In this document: positions 30,327 to 41,618 of the stretch, piece after piece
How positions within the stretch are numbered: the first letter of the stretch is position 1
Layout: each line of letters starts with the position of its first letter
Notes under the pieces: generated by a model
Told to the model about the DNA's origin: nothing
Databases searched by the model: none
Seen by the model: only the letters and a program-made list of their open reading frames with translations
Position numbers and translations under genes: made by a program
From: Sulfurospirillum halorespirans DSM 13726
Lineage (GTDB): Bacteria; Campylobacterota; Campylobacteria; Campylobacterales; Sulfurospirillaceae
Reading direction: 5' to 3'
Assembly: GCF_001723605.1 (NCBI RefSeq)
Contig: NZ_CP017111.1
Span: 1,612,001 to 1,676,000, forward strand
Length of the DNA: 64,000 bases

Positions 30327-30589
30327 GCGAAGATTTTTTACAATTAGAGTACACTAAAGAGCTTAAAAACTACGATGAAGAACGCTATTTTGAAGAAGAG
30401 GGCAATGAAGCATTTGATGCACACTCTTTAAAACAGATGCAAATCATGATGACACGCATCGGCGAAGCAATGGAACTTGATGCTTACTCTTTGAAAAAAC
30501 TTGAGGTTTTTTTGCGCACAGAGCTTCCATTTTTTGCGGTGACACGACGACTCGTTTTTCAATGGGTCACACAGAATTTTTTATATTAA
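30311..30589 (+). CDS. Small acidic protein of unknown function
   Basis: A 92-residue soluble protein that I do not recognise, with an acidic N-terminal half (ELKNYDEERYFEEEGNEAFD) and a helical C-terminal half. It starts with TTG at 30311, five bases after AGGAG, and overlaps the MFS stop by 16 bases, so it is the last gene of the kinase-regulator-MFS operon. The palindrome at its start is read here as Leu-His-Val, a different frame from that used by the MFS gene. Confidence 0.6.
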   Translation: MRLHVSEDFLQLEYTKELKNYDEERYFEEEGNEAFDAHSLKQMQIMMTRIGEAMELDAYSLKKLEVFLRTELPFFAVTRRLVFQWVTQNFLY

Positions 30590-30634
30590 TCTCATACAAT
30601 TTTAATATAATGTTTTATGGGTAAAAGGATAACG

Positions 30635-31135
30635 ATGAAAAAAATTTATTTAATCAGACATGCCAAATCAAGCTGGAAAGATACAATCCTAGATGATTTT
30701 GAAAGACCCCTCAATAGTCGCGGTAAACGTGATGTTGTCTTTATGGGAAGACGTTTAAAGATGTTTAATGTCATGCCAGATCTTATCTATGCCAGTCCTG
30801 CGAAAAGAGCGGAGAGAACGGCGAAAGAGCTCGCACGTGAGGTTGATTATGATAAGAAAAAAATTAAAAGTGTGGATTCCCTTTATGAAAGCTCATATGA
30901 GAAGTATCTTGAGCTGATTCATGCGACCGATGACAAATATGAGTCCATTTTCATCATCGCACACAATCCTACCATCACGGAAGTAGGAGAGCGCCTTAGT
31001 GGAGCCATTTTGAGCAATATCCCTACATGCGCAATTGTCTGCATCAGCTTTGATGTGCACAGCTTCAAAGAGATCTGCGAAGAGAGCGGTCACATCCTCT
31101 TTTTTGACTACCCCAAAAAACACCTCAAAGATTAA
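30635..31135 (+). CDS. sixA: Phosphohistidine phosphatase SixA-type
   Basis: Histidine-phosphatase superfamily protein of 166 residues from MKKIYLIRHAKSSW. The catalytic Arg8-His9 pair, Arg58 and the second His110 (IIAHNPT) are present; the HAKSSW motif is typical of the SixA branch, which removes phosphate from histidine. The start is chosen because AAAAGGA precedes it; a longer frame starts at 30617. It converges with corA with four bases between stop codons. Confidence 0.85.
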   Translation: MKKIYLIRHAKSSWKDTILDDFERPLNSRGKRDVVFMGRRLKMFNVMPDLIYASPAKRAERTAKELAREVDYDKKKIKSVDSLYESSYEKYLELIHATDDKYESIFIIAHNPTITEVGERLSGAILSNIPTCAIVCISFDVHSFKEICEESGHILFFDYPKKHLKD

Positions 31136-31139
31136 GCGG

Positions 31140-31925
31140 CTAGAGTCTCTTTTTCAAAAAGAGAATCAACCCAGCCATCGCGACAGCACAACTTGCCATA
31201 ATCAGCGTTACCAAGCTCGTACCATACGCAATATCACTAAAAGGCAGTCCTTGGCTGTTCATGCCAAAGTAGCCTGCCACAAAATGCAGAGGCAAGAAAA
31301 TGCCTGAGAGAATCGTCAAAAGGTAGATCGTGCGGTTCATCTTTTCATTGCTACGACTGGTGTAGAAGTTATACAAGTTGTTTAGTTTATCGGTCGCAAG
31401 AAGCGCTGAGCGGTTGGTTCGTCCGATGTGTTCGTGAATATCTTGAAAATGAATCGCTAGAAAATCCTCTGCTTTAAGATACGTCTCAATAAATTGACTG
31501 AGCACCTCATCGCCCAAGGTGAGTACTCTTTGAATGCGGCTTAGATCTTTTTTATTGGAAAGCCAATAGTGCATAAAGTTTGAAAAATTGGCATTATCGT
31601 ACAGCGCTTCTTCCATCAGATCAATACTTTCGTGGATCGAAGCAACCAATTTCATGACATGATTGGTCTTTTCATTTAAAAATTCATACACGCGTTGCAT
31701 CGTCTCAAAATTGACAAATTCAGCTTTTTGTTTATCAAAATAGTAGTACGATTCATGGTCAAACACAAACGCATGCGACTCCATTTTTAGGTGTTTCCCC
31801 TCTTTATAGGGAAGCACTAAAATCAAAATATCATACGCAGATTCTTCAATAAAAATAGAAGGATGTGTAGGGTTTTTTATATCCGATAAGTGGAAACTGT
31901 CGACTTTTTCAAAAAGATTTTTCAT
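31140..31925 (-). CDS. CorA-like divalent metal transporter
   Basis: Membrane protein of 261 residues with the CorA layout: an N-terminal cytoplasmic alpha/beta domain, a long helix (about residues 90-200) and two C-terminal transmembrane helices. The signature YFGMNSQG, at the end of the first helix, gives the GMN motif of magnesium channels. It is shorter than E. coli CorA (316), as are many relatives. Its start overlaps the xerH stop by four bases, so the two are co-transcribed. Confidence 0.88.
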   Translation of the reverse strand: MKNLFEKVDSFHLSDIKNPTHPSIFIEESAYDILILVLPYKEGKHLKMESHAFVFDHESYYYFDKQKAEFVNFETMQRVYEFLNEKTNHVMKLVASIHESIDLMEEALYDNANFSNFMHYWLSNKKDLSRIQRVLTLGDEVLSQFIETYLKAEDFLAIHFQDIHEHIGRTNRSALLATDKLNNLYNFYTSRSNEKMNRTIYLLTILSGIFLPLHFVAGYFGMNSQGLPFSDIAYGTSLVTLIMASCAVAMAGLILFLKKRL

Positions 31926-32986
31926 TCCATACCATCCATTGTATCTGCTGCAATTTTAAGACGTTCTTTATCGAAATGGGTATAAATACGTGATGTATTG
32001 AGATCCGCATGTCCGAGGGCTTCTTGCACCAAAATCAGGTCGTGATTTTTTTGGTAGAGCAGGGTGGCAAAGGTGTGGCGAAGCATGTGTGCACCGTTTT
32101 TCTCTTTGCGAATACCCGCATGAAGCAGCATTTTATCCATGATGTAGCTCACATACGCTTGCGTCAAAGGCTTTCCTGTACGACTTTGAAACAACAGCAT
32201 ACTTTCATTGCTTCGATACCCCATCCACTCTTCCAAATCATGCGCGATGTTTTCTACTTTAACCATCGCTGTTCTGGGTTTATTGCCTTTTCCCCGAATC
32301 TGAAAGACGTAATACTCTCCATCTTTGACCATATCTTTCAGCCGCATCCCCAACGCTTCGCTCACACGCATGCCCGTATAAAGGATGAGTTTGATCAAAA
32401 GCCTGTTTTTGGCTTGGGCATAAGGCTTAAACTCGGTCTCTTCGATCGCTTTGAAAAAACGGGTAAGTTCCTCTTTGTACATGTGTGCAGGTAGCTTCTC
32501 GCCTTTGCGCCCACCAAGTCCGCCCCAGTTTTTAAGCTCAATGCGAAACTGATACGAACTGCCACTCTCATCTTCGTTTTGTTTGTCGATGAATTTAAAA
32601 AGCCCCAGCAGGGCAATCCGATAGTTCTTTTTCGTCGCATCGGAGAGTGAACCTGTCTGAGACGCTAAAAATTCACTCAACAGCTCCTCATCGATCTCTT
32701 TTAAAGAGCCTAGTTTCATAGGAGTGAGGTAATGGTAAAATTTTTCTAAGGGATTGATAAAAAGGTTGATCCCAATCAACCCAATATTGCGCGCTTCCTT
32801 GGCAAGATTTTTGAGATCATCCATGCTTTCGCTTCCATGGTTGAGCGAACCGATAATAGCGGAGAGTTTGGCATTTTCTTCGACATGGCGGTTGGAAAGA
32901 GAGGTGAGTTTTGACTTGATAAAACGATCCAGCCAAAAAAGCAAGCTCTGCTCAAAATTCTCTTTCACATCCACCTTGTAGCGCAT
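31922..32986 (-). CDS. xerH: Tyrosine recombinase XerH-type
   Basis: Site-specific recombinase of 354 residues from MRYKVDV, the single-protein chromosome dimer resolution system of Campylobacterota. Catalytic residues are Arg in LYTGMRVSEAL, Lys in IRGKGNKPR, His and Arg in AHMLRHTFAT, His in ALGHADLNTS, and the nucleophile Tyr in SRIYTHFD. The start lies one base after the tgt stop; a GTG 17 codons upstream is also open. No obvious dif site was found nearby. An ordinary phage integrase is less likely, given length and housekeeping neighbours. Confidence 0.85.
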   Translation of the reverse strand: MRYKVDVKENFEQSLLFWLDRFIKSKLTSLSNRHVEENAKLSAIIGSLNHGSESMDDLKNLAKEARNIGLIGINLFINPLEKFYHYLTPMKLGSLKEIDEELLSEFLASQTGSLSDATKKNYRIALLGLFKFIDKQNEDESGSSYQFRIELKNWGGLGGRKGEKLPAHMYKEELTRFFKAIEETEFKPYAQAKNRLLIKLILYTGMRVSEALGMRLKDMVKDGEYYVFQIRGKGNKPRTAMVKVENIAHDLEEWMGYRSNESMLLFQSRTGKPLTQAYVSYIMDKMLLHAGIRKEKNGAHMLRHTFATLLYQKNHDLILVQEALGHADLNTSRIYTHFDKERLKIAADTMDGME

Positions 32987-32987
32987 C

Positions 32988-34127
<1,140 letters not shown>

Positions 34128-34151
34128 TCATATTTTAGGGAGTCGCTTATA

Positions 34152-35555
34152 ATGAAAAAAATTTTAATTATCGCTGATGGCATTCTAGCAAAACAATTTT
34201 TAGAAAAGGTTATGGAAACCGAGGCTGGAGAGAATAGCTACACCATTGTGACCTATAAAGAAGAGACTTTACCTAAAAAGCGCCCTGAAAACTTTAAATT
34301 TTTTGAATTTGACCCAACCAGTTACGAAAAACTCGCCATCGTCCTCAATGAACAATTTTTCCAAGTGATGATTATGATGTCCAATGAACTTGACGTGAAA
34401 GCCACCTACACGAACATCAGGCGTGTGGATGGCAAAGTGCGTATCGTCATTATGGATAGATGGGATTTAAAGATCGAAGATAAACGTCTTTTGATGCTCA
34501 ACTCTCGCGAGATCCTTGCCTCTCGTTTTACCGACCACCTTCCTAACACGCCGATTGTCGCACAAAACATCGGTCTGGGCATTGGTGAAATTATGGAAGT
34601 TTCGGTGCCTGTGGGAAGCTCTTACGCGTACCGTCATCTTGCCTCCATCGAGCAGAGCAGGTGGAAAATCGCAGCGGTGTATCGCTCCAACACGCTCATT
34701 CTCCCACGTCCTGCGCTCATGCTCTTACCCAACGATCTTTTGTTGCTTGTGGGCGATCCTAAGGTGTTGCAGAGTGTCTTTAAAAGTATCAAGCGTGAGC
34801 TGGGTCAGTTTCCTTCGCCGTTTGGTAGCAGTATCTACTGTTTGATCGACATGTTGCGCATGAGTGACAAAGAGATCGATGTGCTTCTCAATGACGCGCT
34901 GTTACTGCACTCAAAACTGAACAGCAATAAGTTACATGTAAAGATTATTAACCCAACCTATTCTAAAGCACTCGATAAGGTCAAAAGCTACAGCAACCAC
35001 CACATCAACGTCATGATCGACTACTTTGAGACCAATCCACGTAAAGCACTCAGAGACGATACCGAGAGCATGGATATTGGGTTGATTGTTGTGATGAACC
35101 GCTTTTTTCAAAAGAACAAACGCACTCTGTATAAAACCAAACTGCCTATCTTCAAAATGGGAAAACAGGGCTTTGCAAGCCTCAATCAAGGCGTTGTGTT
35201 AAGCAATGACGCGCATGAAATCGAACAAGAGTCTTCCGTCATTTTTGACGTCGCAACCCAACTCTCACTCGATCTCAAACTCTACTCCTACAATCCTGAC
35301 CATGAGAGTGAGAAAAACAGCCTTATTGAGCACTTTGATAACCTCTCTAAGATCTTTGGTCGCGAAGTCGATGTCATCCAAAGCGACAAAAACCCACTGG
35401 TAAAACTGCGTCATAAAGATAATATTTTGCAGTTTTTACCGTTCAGTCCCAAAATTTTGGAAACCAATATCCTCTCGATTTTCTCAACCGATATGGAAAA
35501 ATTACACTTTAAACTTGCCGACAATTACCAGCTATTCATCCCAATCAATGCATAA
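34152..35555 (+). CDS. RCK/TrkA-domain protein of the COG3400 type
   Basis: Soluble protein of 467 residues. The N terminus is a Rossmann fold ([17 protein letters not shown]) of the TrkA-N type. A TrkA-C domain follows at about residues 155-225 ([21 protein letters not shown] ... [12 protein letters not shown]), and a C-terminal half resembles a second, divergent Rossmann region. It has no membrane segment. It may gate a potassium or other ion channel; no channel gene is adjacent. A palindrome at 34932-34941 is read as Leu-His-Val-Lys. The start ATG (34152) has only a weak site upstream. Confidence 0.75.
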   Translation: MKKILIIADGILAKQFLEKVMETEAGENSYTIVTYKEETLPKKRPENFKFFEFDPTSYEKLAIVLNEQFFQVMIMMSNELDVKATYTNIRRVDGKVRIVIMDRWDLKIEDKRLLMLNSREILASRFTDHLPNTPIVAQNIGLGIGEIMEVSVPVGSSYAYRHLASIEQSRWKIAAVYRSNTLILPRPALMLLPNDLLLLVGDPKVLQSVFKSIKRELGQFPSPFGSSIYCLIDMLRMSDKEIDVLLNDALLLHSKLNSNKLHVKIINPTYSKALDKVKSYSNHHINVMIDYFETNPRKALRDDTESMDIGLIVVMNRFFQKNKRTLYKTKLPIFKMGKQGFASLNQGVVLSNDAHEIEQESSVIFDVATQLSLDLKLYSYNPDHESEKNSLIEHFDNLSKIFGREVDVIQSDKNPLVKLRHKDNILQFLPFSPKILETNILSIFSTDMEKLHFKLADNYQLFIPINA

Positions 35556-35599
35556 TTAAGTGCTTTTTGAGTAAGATAGAAATAAAAAACGGAAAGAAC

Positions 35600-36646
35600 A
35601 TGCACGTCAATGTTGTCTTAAACAAAACCACTTCAAAAGATTACAGTGTCATTATTGACCCATTAGAAAAACGCGTCTTTGATACCAAAGTGATGATCGT
35701 CACCAACACCACAGTAGCAGCACTTCACCTCTCAAGCCTTCAAACACGCATTGAGGCGAAAGAGCTTCACACACTCATTCTTCCCGATGGCGAAATGTAT
35801 AAAAACTTTGAGAGTCTGAACCTCATTTTAAACGCCTGCTTTGAGCACCGATTGGATCGCAAATCCATTTTGATCGCTTTTGGCGGTGGCGTCATTGGCG
35901 ATATGACAGGTTTTGCCGCTTCGATCTATCAGCGAGGCATTGATTTTATTCAGATTCCTACCACACTTTTAGCTCAAGTCGATGCCAGTGTAGGTGGCAA
36001 AACGGGCATTAACAACGACTATGGCAAAAATCTTATCGGCTCATTTTGGCAACCACGCGCCGTGTATTGCGATAGCGCATTTCTTAAAACCTTGCCCAAA
36101 CGTGAATTTGCAGCGGGTGTAGCGGAGATCATCAAAATGGCAGTCACGTTTGATAAAGCCTTTTTTGAGTGGTTGGAAAGCCATGATCTGTTTGATGAAG
36201 ATAATCTCAAGATGGCGATTCATAAAAGTATCTCCATTAAAGCTGACGTCGTTTCACAAGACGAGACAGAGCAGGGCATACGCGCGGTGTTAAACTACGG
36301 ACACACCTTTGCCCATGTCATCGAGAACCAAACCCATTACACGACTTATTTGCACGGTGAAGCCGTTGCAATTGGGATCATGATGGCAAATGCACTCGCC
36401 CAAAAACTAGGTCTTTTAAGCCACGAAGAGATGTTGCGCATTCAAGCACTTCTTGAGCATTATGCGCTTCCAACCCACTATAACATCGACGATTTAGAGA
36501 CATTTTACGATGCTTTCTTCTTAGATAAAAAAAGTGCCAACGACACAATTACTTTTATTTTAGCCAAGGGAATTGGCGGTCATGTGATGCGAAATAACAT
36601 CCCAAAAGAGACCGTTCTTGAAGCGCTAAAGGATCTTCATGCCTAA
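35600..36646 (+). CDS. aroB: 3-dehydroquinate synthase
   Basis: Second step of the shikimate pathway. The 348-residue protein has the NAD-binding region [11 protein letters not shown] and [21 protein letters not shown], followed by [19 protein letters not shown] and the metal-ligand segment [13 protein letters not shown] start it at MHVNVVLN (35600), with GGAAAG upstream; a TTG start 11 codons earlier is possible. It overlaps the downstream channel gene by eight bases. Confidence 0.93.
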   Translation: MHVNVVLNKTTSKDYSVIIDPLEKRVFDTKVMIVTNTTVAALHLSSLQTRIEAKELHTLILPDGEMYKNFESLNLILNACFEHRLDRKSILIAFGGGVIGDMTGFAASIYQRGIDFIQIPTTLLAQVDASVGGKTGINNDYGKNLIGSFWQPRAVYCDSAFLKTLPKREFAAGVAEIIKMAVTFDKAFFEWLESHDLFDEDNLKMAIHKSISIKADVVSQDETEQGIRAVLNYGHTFAHVIENQTHYTTYLHGEAVAIGIMMANALAQKLGLLSHEEMLRIQALLEHYALPTHYNIDDLETFYDAFFLDKKSANDTITFILAKGIGGHVMRNNIPKETVLEALKDLHA

Positions 36647-38249
36647 AAAAATTCTGTGGCTTATTTTTCTTACATGTAACCTTCTTTTAGCCGAAACCAA
36701 CACGACATCTAAGCTTGAAGAGAGCATCAAAACCGAAGCACTGCGCCAAAAAATTACGGCAATTGATGAAGCGATTAAAGACAACTTGTGGTTTAAGCGC
36801 TATGGCAACTACTTAAGTTACCAAAAGCTCATCGAAGAGCTCTCCACCGTTGATGCTGAAGTCAAAAAAATCAAAAATGCGAAAGATAAAGCCTCGATTG
36901 AAAAACGCGAACGATTGGTGAGTAAACAAGAGTCTCTTGAAAAACAGATCGAGCTGTTGCAGGAGTTTAAAAACTCACCGTTTAGCAAGATGGTTGAATC
37001 CATTGAGCTGGAGAGTTACCCTAAAATCACCAACCCTTTTGCGATTATCTCAGCGCTTTCATACATTAAAAAAATCAAACAAGAGAGTGCTGACTACCAT
37101 GCCCGCATCGATCGTTTGGACTTTTTGGTTGGAAAACTCAGAGAAAAACTCGCGTTAATTGAAGAGATCAACCAGATCGAGCCAATCATCACGAACGAAG
37201 ATATGGCGTATGAAGCGCAAAAAGAGCTTAACGCGTTTATCGCCGCGCAAGAGATTGCGAGTACGAGTTACTCTTTACATGTAAAGAAAGTGGACGAGGC
37301 GAGTATTCGCATTACCCAAGACATTACGTTGCAAATGAAACGGGCGTTCAACATCGGTATTTTCATTATTGTGGTCATTGTCATCACGCTTTTACTCAAA
37401 TTTGTTGCCAAACGTTACATCAAAGACAATGAGCGTTTTTACACCGCCAATAAGATCATCAATTTTCTGAACGTCACGCTGATTTTGCTGATTTTGCTCT
37501 TTTCGTACATCGAGAATGTCTCCTACCTTGTCACCGTTTTAGGATTTGCCTCTGCGGGTATCGCGATTGCGATGAAAGACTGGTTTATGAGCATCTTAGG
37601 CTGGATGGTCATCATTTTTGGTGGCAGTTTTCACGTGGGAGATCGCATCAAAGTCAAAAAAGATGGACTCGCATATGTGGGCGACATCATCGATATTTCA
37701 CTGCTTCGTATGACGTTACTTGAAGATATTACGCTCACATCATACATGGAAAATACACGTTCAGGAAGGGTTTTCTTTATTCCCAATAATCTTATATTTT
37801 CCTCCGTCATTTCCAACTATACCCACGGCACGATGCGTACGGTTTGGGATGGCATTAATATCTACATCACGTTTGATTCCAACCACAAAAAAGCGGTGCA
37901 TTTAGCGCGCGAAATCACGAAAAAATACGCCAAAGGCTACACTGACATTGCACGCAAACAGCTCAACTTACTGCGCAATCAGTACAGCCTCAAAAACACC
38001 AATGTCGAGCCTCGTATTTTCTCATTTGTCGAGGCACAAGGATTTTGTATCAACTGTTGGTACATGACCAATTCGTACGCAGCACTCGCCCTTCGTGGTA
38101 CCATTGGTTGCGAAATCATCGATGCGTTCAATCAAGAAGAGGACATCACGATCGCTTACCAAACACAAAATATCAACATTGCTCAGCAACAACGCCCCTC
38201 ATCTCCACCGGATACGCCAAAGAGTCCTGATGAAAAAAGTCTTTTTTAA
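36639..38249 (+). CDS. MscS-family mechanosensitive channel
   Basis: Inner-membrane channel of 536 residues. A signal peptide ([13 protein letters not shown]) is followed by a periplasmic coiled-coil region (about residues 25-220) and three or more membrane helices. The pore-lining helix has the Ala/Gly pattern [22 protein letters not shown], and the beta domain starts FHVGDRIKV. It ends with a Pro/Ser-rich tail. It overlaps both aroB and mtaB. Two palindromes occur: one encodes Leu-Thr-Cys-Asn in the signal peptide, the other (37274) Leu-His-Val-Lys. Confidence 0.88.
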   Translation: MPKKILWLIFLTCNLLLAETNTTSKLEESIKTEALRQKITAIDEAIKDNLWFKRYGNYLSYQKLIEELSTVDAEVKKIKNAKDKASIEKRERLVSKQESLEKQIELLQEFKNSPFSKMVESIELESYPKITNPFAIISALSYIKKIKQESADYHARIDRLDFLVGKLREKLALIEEINQIEPIITNEDMAYEAQKELNAFIAAQEIASTSYSLHVKKVDEASIRITQDITLQMKRAFNIGIFIIVVIVITLLLKFVAKRYIKDNERFYTANKIINFLNVTLILLILLFSYIENVSYLVTVLGFASAGIAIAMKDWFMSILGWMVIIFGGSFHVGDRIKVKKDGLAYVGDIIDISLLRMTLLEDITLTSYMENTRSGRVFFIPNNLIFSSVISNYTHGTMRTVWDGINIYITFDSNHKKAVHLAREITKKYAKGYTDIARKQLNLLRNQYSLKNTNVEPRIFSFVEAQGFCINCWYMTNSYAALALRGTIGCEIIDAFNQEEDITIAYQTQNINIAQQQRPSSPPDTPKSPDEKSLF

Positions 38250-39474
38250 AACCTTCGGGTGTCGCACCAACATCTACGACACCCAAGTAATGATGGCAAA
38301 TCTGAGCGATTTTGAAGTGACGGAAGTAGAAAACGAAGCGCAGATCATCGTGGTCAACTCCTGTACGGTGACCAATGGTGCCGATACGGGTGTGCGAAGC
38401 TACATCAACCACGCGACCAAAGAGGGCAAAAAAGTCATCATCGCAGGATGTGGCGCGATCAGCAAAGGGGAGAGTCTTTTTAGCCAAAACAAGGTGTTTG
38501 GTGTAATGGGACACTCTGAAAAAGCGCACATCAACACGCTTCTCAAACAAGAGAGCCCGTTTTACGAAATCGGCGATCTAACGTCTTTGGACGAAACCAT
38601 TGTGCACGAATACACAGGCAAAACCAAAGCATTCATTAAGATTCAAGAAGGGTGCAATTTTAGATGTTCTTACTGCATTATTCCCTACGTTAGAGGCAAT
38701 GCGAGAAGTCAAGATGAGGGCAAGATCATCGAACAAGTGCAAAAACTAGCCCTCAATGGCTACGGTGAATTTGTGCTCACGGGTACGAACATCGGTAGCT
38801 ACGGCAAAGACAAAGGCAGTTCTCTTGGAAAACTCGTGCAACGATTAGGCGCCATTCGAGGAGTTCGTCGTATTCGTCTTGGAAGCATTGAGCCTGTACA
38901 GATCGATGAGAGTTTTCGTGAGATACTCAGTGAGCCGTGGTTAGAGCGCCATTTACATGTAGCGCTTCAACACACCTCTGAGCGTATGCTAGAACTCATG
39001 CGAAGGCGCAATAATGTCAAGCGTGACTTGGAGCTTTTCCACGAACTTAGCGAACGTGGGTTTGCGCTAGGAACCGATTTTATTACAGGACATCCAGGTG
39101 AAAGTGACGAGATTTGGCAGGAAGCCTACACGACATTGGAGCAGTTTCCACTCACGCATCTGCACGCATTTACCTACTCCAAACGTGATGGAACGCCCTC
39201 AAGCACGATGAAACCAGAGGTCAAAGGCGATGTGGCGAAAGAGCGCCTCAAGAGCATCGAAACGCTTGTAGAGTCGAAAAACATGACTTTTAGGCAAAAA
39301 AAGAGTGAAATACCTTTAAATGTCTTGGTCGAAGAGCACAAAGACGACCACTACATCGGCTACGATCAGTTTTTCAATAAAGTCATTATCAAAAGCAATC
39401 GCGACTTGCTTAAAGAGTGGGTTACGATCGAAAACTACGAGATTCAACAGGAGGCGAACTATGCGCACTTTTAA
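38230..39474 (+). CDS. mtaB: tRNA t6A37 methylthiotransferase MtaB-type
   Basis: Radical-SAM methylthiotransferase of 415 residues. The N-terminal UPF0004 domain has Cys in TFGCRTNIYD, NSCTVTNGAD and IAGCGAI, and the radical SAM cluster motif is CNFRCSYC. The NSCTVTNGAD form points to MtaB rather than MiaB or RimO. It lacks a long TRAM domain. The start ([11 protein letters not shown]) overlaps the channel gene by 20 bases. A near copy of the palindrome (38952) encodes Leu-His-Val. Confidence 0.88.
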   Translation: MKKVFFKTFGCRTNIYDTQVMMANLSDFEVTEVENEAQIIVVNSCTVTNGADTGVRSYINHATKEGKKVIIAGCGAISKGESLFSQNKVFGVMGHSEKAHINTLLKQESPFYEIGDLTSLDETIVHEYTGKTKAFIKIQEGCNFRCSYCIIPYVRGNARSQDEGKIIEQVQKLALNGYGEFVLTGTNIGSYGKDKGSSLGKLVQRLGAIRGVRRIRLGSIEPVQIDESFREILSEPWLERHLHVALQHTSERMLELMRRRNNVKRDLELFHELSERGFALGTDFITGHPGESDEIWQEAYTTLEQFPLTHLHAFTYSKRDGTPSSTMKPEVKGDVAKERLKSIETLVESKNMTFRQKKSEIPLNVLVEEHKDDHYIGYDQFFNKVIIKSNRDLLKEWVTIENYEIQQEANYAHF

Positions 39475-41122
39475 GTCCCCAAAACTGATGCTCTCCCTTA
39501 TGGCGCTGAGCATTTTTGCGGTACTGCTCGCTTTTGGGTATTTACGCATTACGCCAAAGATCATTGATCTACCGACGTATCACGCACTTTTGGACAGCGG
39601 AAGCATCAAAAAAGCCAAAGTCGAAGAGAACCAAGTGTTTCTTTATGGGATTAATGACGAGTTTGTCATCATCAAAGACGGCATCGACATCGAAGCACTT
39701 CTTAAAAAAGTGCCCATCGAAGTGCAACGCTCCCATCCATTTTTTGAAGATTTGATCATTTTAGGCATGCTTGGAAGTCTGCTGTTTGCACTTGTTTTTT
39801 ATGCACGCAAAAAACGCGCAGAAGATGTCAAAAAAGAGCAAGAGACCAGCCAAAAAGCCTATGCTTCGTACGATCCGTTTATGAGTAGCATCATCAGACC
39901 CGTAAGAGCAAACGTCAGTTTCAAGGACGTTGCGGGCATCCAAGATGTCAAAGAGGAACTCGAAGAGATCGTGGATTTTCTCAAAAATCCTGCACGCTAC
40001 AAACGCTATGGCATCACGCTTCCCAAAGGCGTGCTTTTAGTAGGCCCTCCAGGCGTGGGTAAAACGATGATCGCCAAAGCCGTCGCAGGCGAGGCGAGTG
40101 TGCCTTTCTTCTACCAAAGTGGCGCGACCTTTGTGCAGATTTACGTGGGAATGGGTGCGAAGCGGGTGAAAGAGCTCTTTTCCCAAGCCAAAGCAAATGC
40201 CCCTTCCATCATCTTCATTGACGAGATCGACGCTGTAGGGCGCGCACGTGGTGGCATGCGCAATGACGAGCGCGAATCAACCCTCAACCAACTGCTGACT
40301 GAAATGGATGGCTTTGAAGACAGCAGTGGCGTCATCGTCATCGCCGCAACCAATAAAATCGATATCATTGACGAGGCATTGCTTCGCTCAGGTAGATTTG
40401 ACAGGCGTATCTTCATCTCGCTTCCCGATAAAAGCGATCGCTTAGAGATCTTAAAAGCCTATATGCGCAACAAACCGACCGAAGTGGACTTAGAAGCGCT
40501 CGCCAATATGAGCGTTGGTTTTAGTGGTGCAGCACTGGCAACCTTTGTCAACGAAGCCGCCATCAACGCACTTCGACGAGGTTCTACCATCTTAGAACTG
40601 GGCGACTTTGTGGCGGTACGTCAAAAAGTGCTCATGGGAAAGAAAAAAGTACTCAGTTTCTCCGATGAAGAGAAGAAAATCCAAGCGCTCTACCAAGCCG
40701 CAAAAGCGCTGTGCGCGTACTGGTTTGAGATCGACTTCGACAAAATCACCATTGTCAATGACCGTCTGAAAGACATCGACCGTGAGATCGAGTCTAAAAC
40801 GCAAATGCTTTCAAAAATCAAGGTCTATCTAGCGGGCATGGTCGCAACCAAACTGGCGTACAATGAAAAATTTACCAACGCTACAGAAGACTTGGAGCGT
40901 GCTACCACTATCGCCAAAGAGATGGTCGAAGTCTATGGCATGGGTGAGAAACTCATACCGTATGACAATGATGTTTTGATCATTTTAGAAAACGCCCAAA
41001 AAGAGCTCGAACACTTTCTAGAAGGGATGAATGCCATTTTAGAAAAAATATCGCATGAGCTTTACACCGTAGAAAGCATCTCCAAAGTGCGTCTTAAAGC
41101 CATCATCGATGAAGTTCTTTAG
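39461..41122 (+). CDS. FtsH-like membrane AAA ATPase lacking the protease motif
   Basis: 553-residue protein with the FtsH plan: N-terminal helix (about 9-29), a short periplasmic domain, second helix (about 105-123), AAA module with Walker A GPPGVGKTM, the pore-loop region, Walker B FIDEIDAVGRARG, second region of homology NQLLTEMDGFEDSSG, Arg finger RSGRFDRR. Where active FtsH has HEAGH, this protein reads YQAAKALC; both zinc His and the catalytic Glu are gone, although the third-ligand Asp (TEDLERAT) remains. It should be an ATPase without peptidase activity. The start lies inside the end of mtaB with AGGAGG seven bases upstream. Confidence 0.85.
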   Translation: MRTFKSPKLMLSLMALSIFAVLLAFGYLRITPKIIDLPTYHALLDSGSIKKAKVEENQVFLYGINDEFVIIKDGIDIEALLKKVPIEVQRSHPFFEDLIILGMLGSLLFALVFYARKKRAEDVKKEQETSQKAYASYDPFMSSIIRPVRANVSFKDVAGIQDVKEELEEIVDFLKNPARYKRYGITLPKGVLLVGPPGVGKTMIAKAVAGEASVPFFYQSGATFVQIYVGMGAKRVKELFSQAKANAPSIIFIDEIDAVGRARGGMRNDERESTLNQLLTEMDGFEDSSGVIVIAATNKIDIIDEALLRSGRFDRRIFISLPDKSDRLEILKAYMRNKPTEVDLEALANMSVGFSGAALATFVNEAAINALRRGSTILELGDFVAVRQKVLMGKKKVLSFSDEEKKIQALYQAAKALCAYWFEIDFDKITIVNDRLKDIDREIESKTQMLSKIKVYLAGMVATKLAYNEKFTNATEDLERATTIAKEMVEVYGMGEKLIPYDNDVLIILENAQKELEHFLEGMNAILEKISHELYTVESISKVRLKAIIDEVL

Positions 41123-41618
41123 TGGTTTTTGCCTTGCAAACGAGCAAGAACTCTTCACACCGTATCTAAACCAAAGCGATTTCACCGTCGCTGGGTTTAG
41201 TTACGGAGCCATTAAAGCTTTTGAATACGCCTTTACATGTAAAGAGCGCATCGACACCCTCCAACTCTTTTCCCCCGCCTTTTTTGGGGACAAAAACGCA
41301 AAATTTAAAAAACTTCAAACGCTCTCCTTTTCCAAAAATAGCGACCTTTATACACAAAATTTTATGCAAAATTGTGTGTATCCTTCCACATTTGATATAC
41401 GACCATTTTTCAAACAGGGAAGCATCGAAGAGCTAAGCGAGCTTTTACACTACACATGGGATGAAGCGCATTTACAAGCTCTTAAAGAGCGAGGCATTAA
41501 CATCGAAGTCTATGTAGGCGAGCAAGACACTATCATAAATTCTTTACATGTAAAGGATTTTTTCGTACCTTATGCAAGCGTTTACTATCTCAAACGAGTA
41601 GGGCATATCTTAAAATGA
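41109..41618 (+). CDS. bioV: Pimeloyl-ACP methyl ester esterase BioV
   Basis: Alpha/beta-hydrolase of 169 residues that releases pimeloyl-ACP for biotin synthesis, the form known from Helicobacter and Campylobacter. The nucleophile is Ser31 (AGFSYGAIKAFEYA) and the His is His166 near the C terminus (RVGHILK); an Asp lies in VGEQD. Start MKFFSGF and length agree with BioV. It overlaps the FtsH-like gene by 14 bases and the thioredoxin-like gene by four. Two complete palindromes (41232, 41543) are in this short gene, read as Phe-Thr-Cys-Lys and Leu-His-Val-Lys. Confidence 0.85.
   Translation: MKFFSGFCLANEQELFTPYLNQSDFTVAGFSYGAIKAFEYAFTCKERIDTLQLFSPAFFGDKNAKFKKLQTLSFSKNSDLYTQNFMQNCVYPSTFDIRPFFKQGSIEELSELLHYTWDEAHLQALKERGINIEVYVGEQDTIINSLHVKDFFVPYASVYYLKRVGHILK

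Noticed and set aside
31922-32986. XerH-like gene as a phage or island integrase
   Set aside because: Its neighbours are housekeeping genes (tgt, corA), its length fits XerH, and no mobile-element genes surround it.
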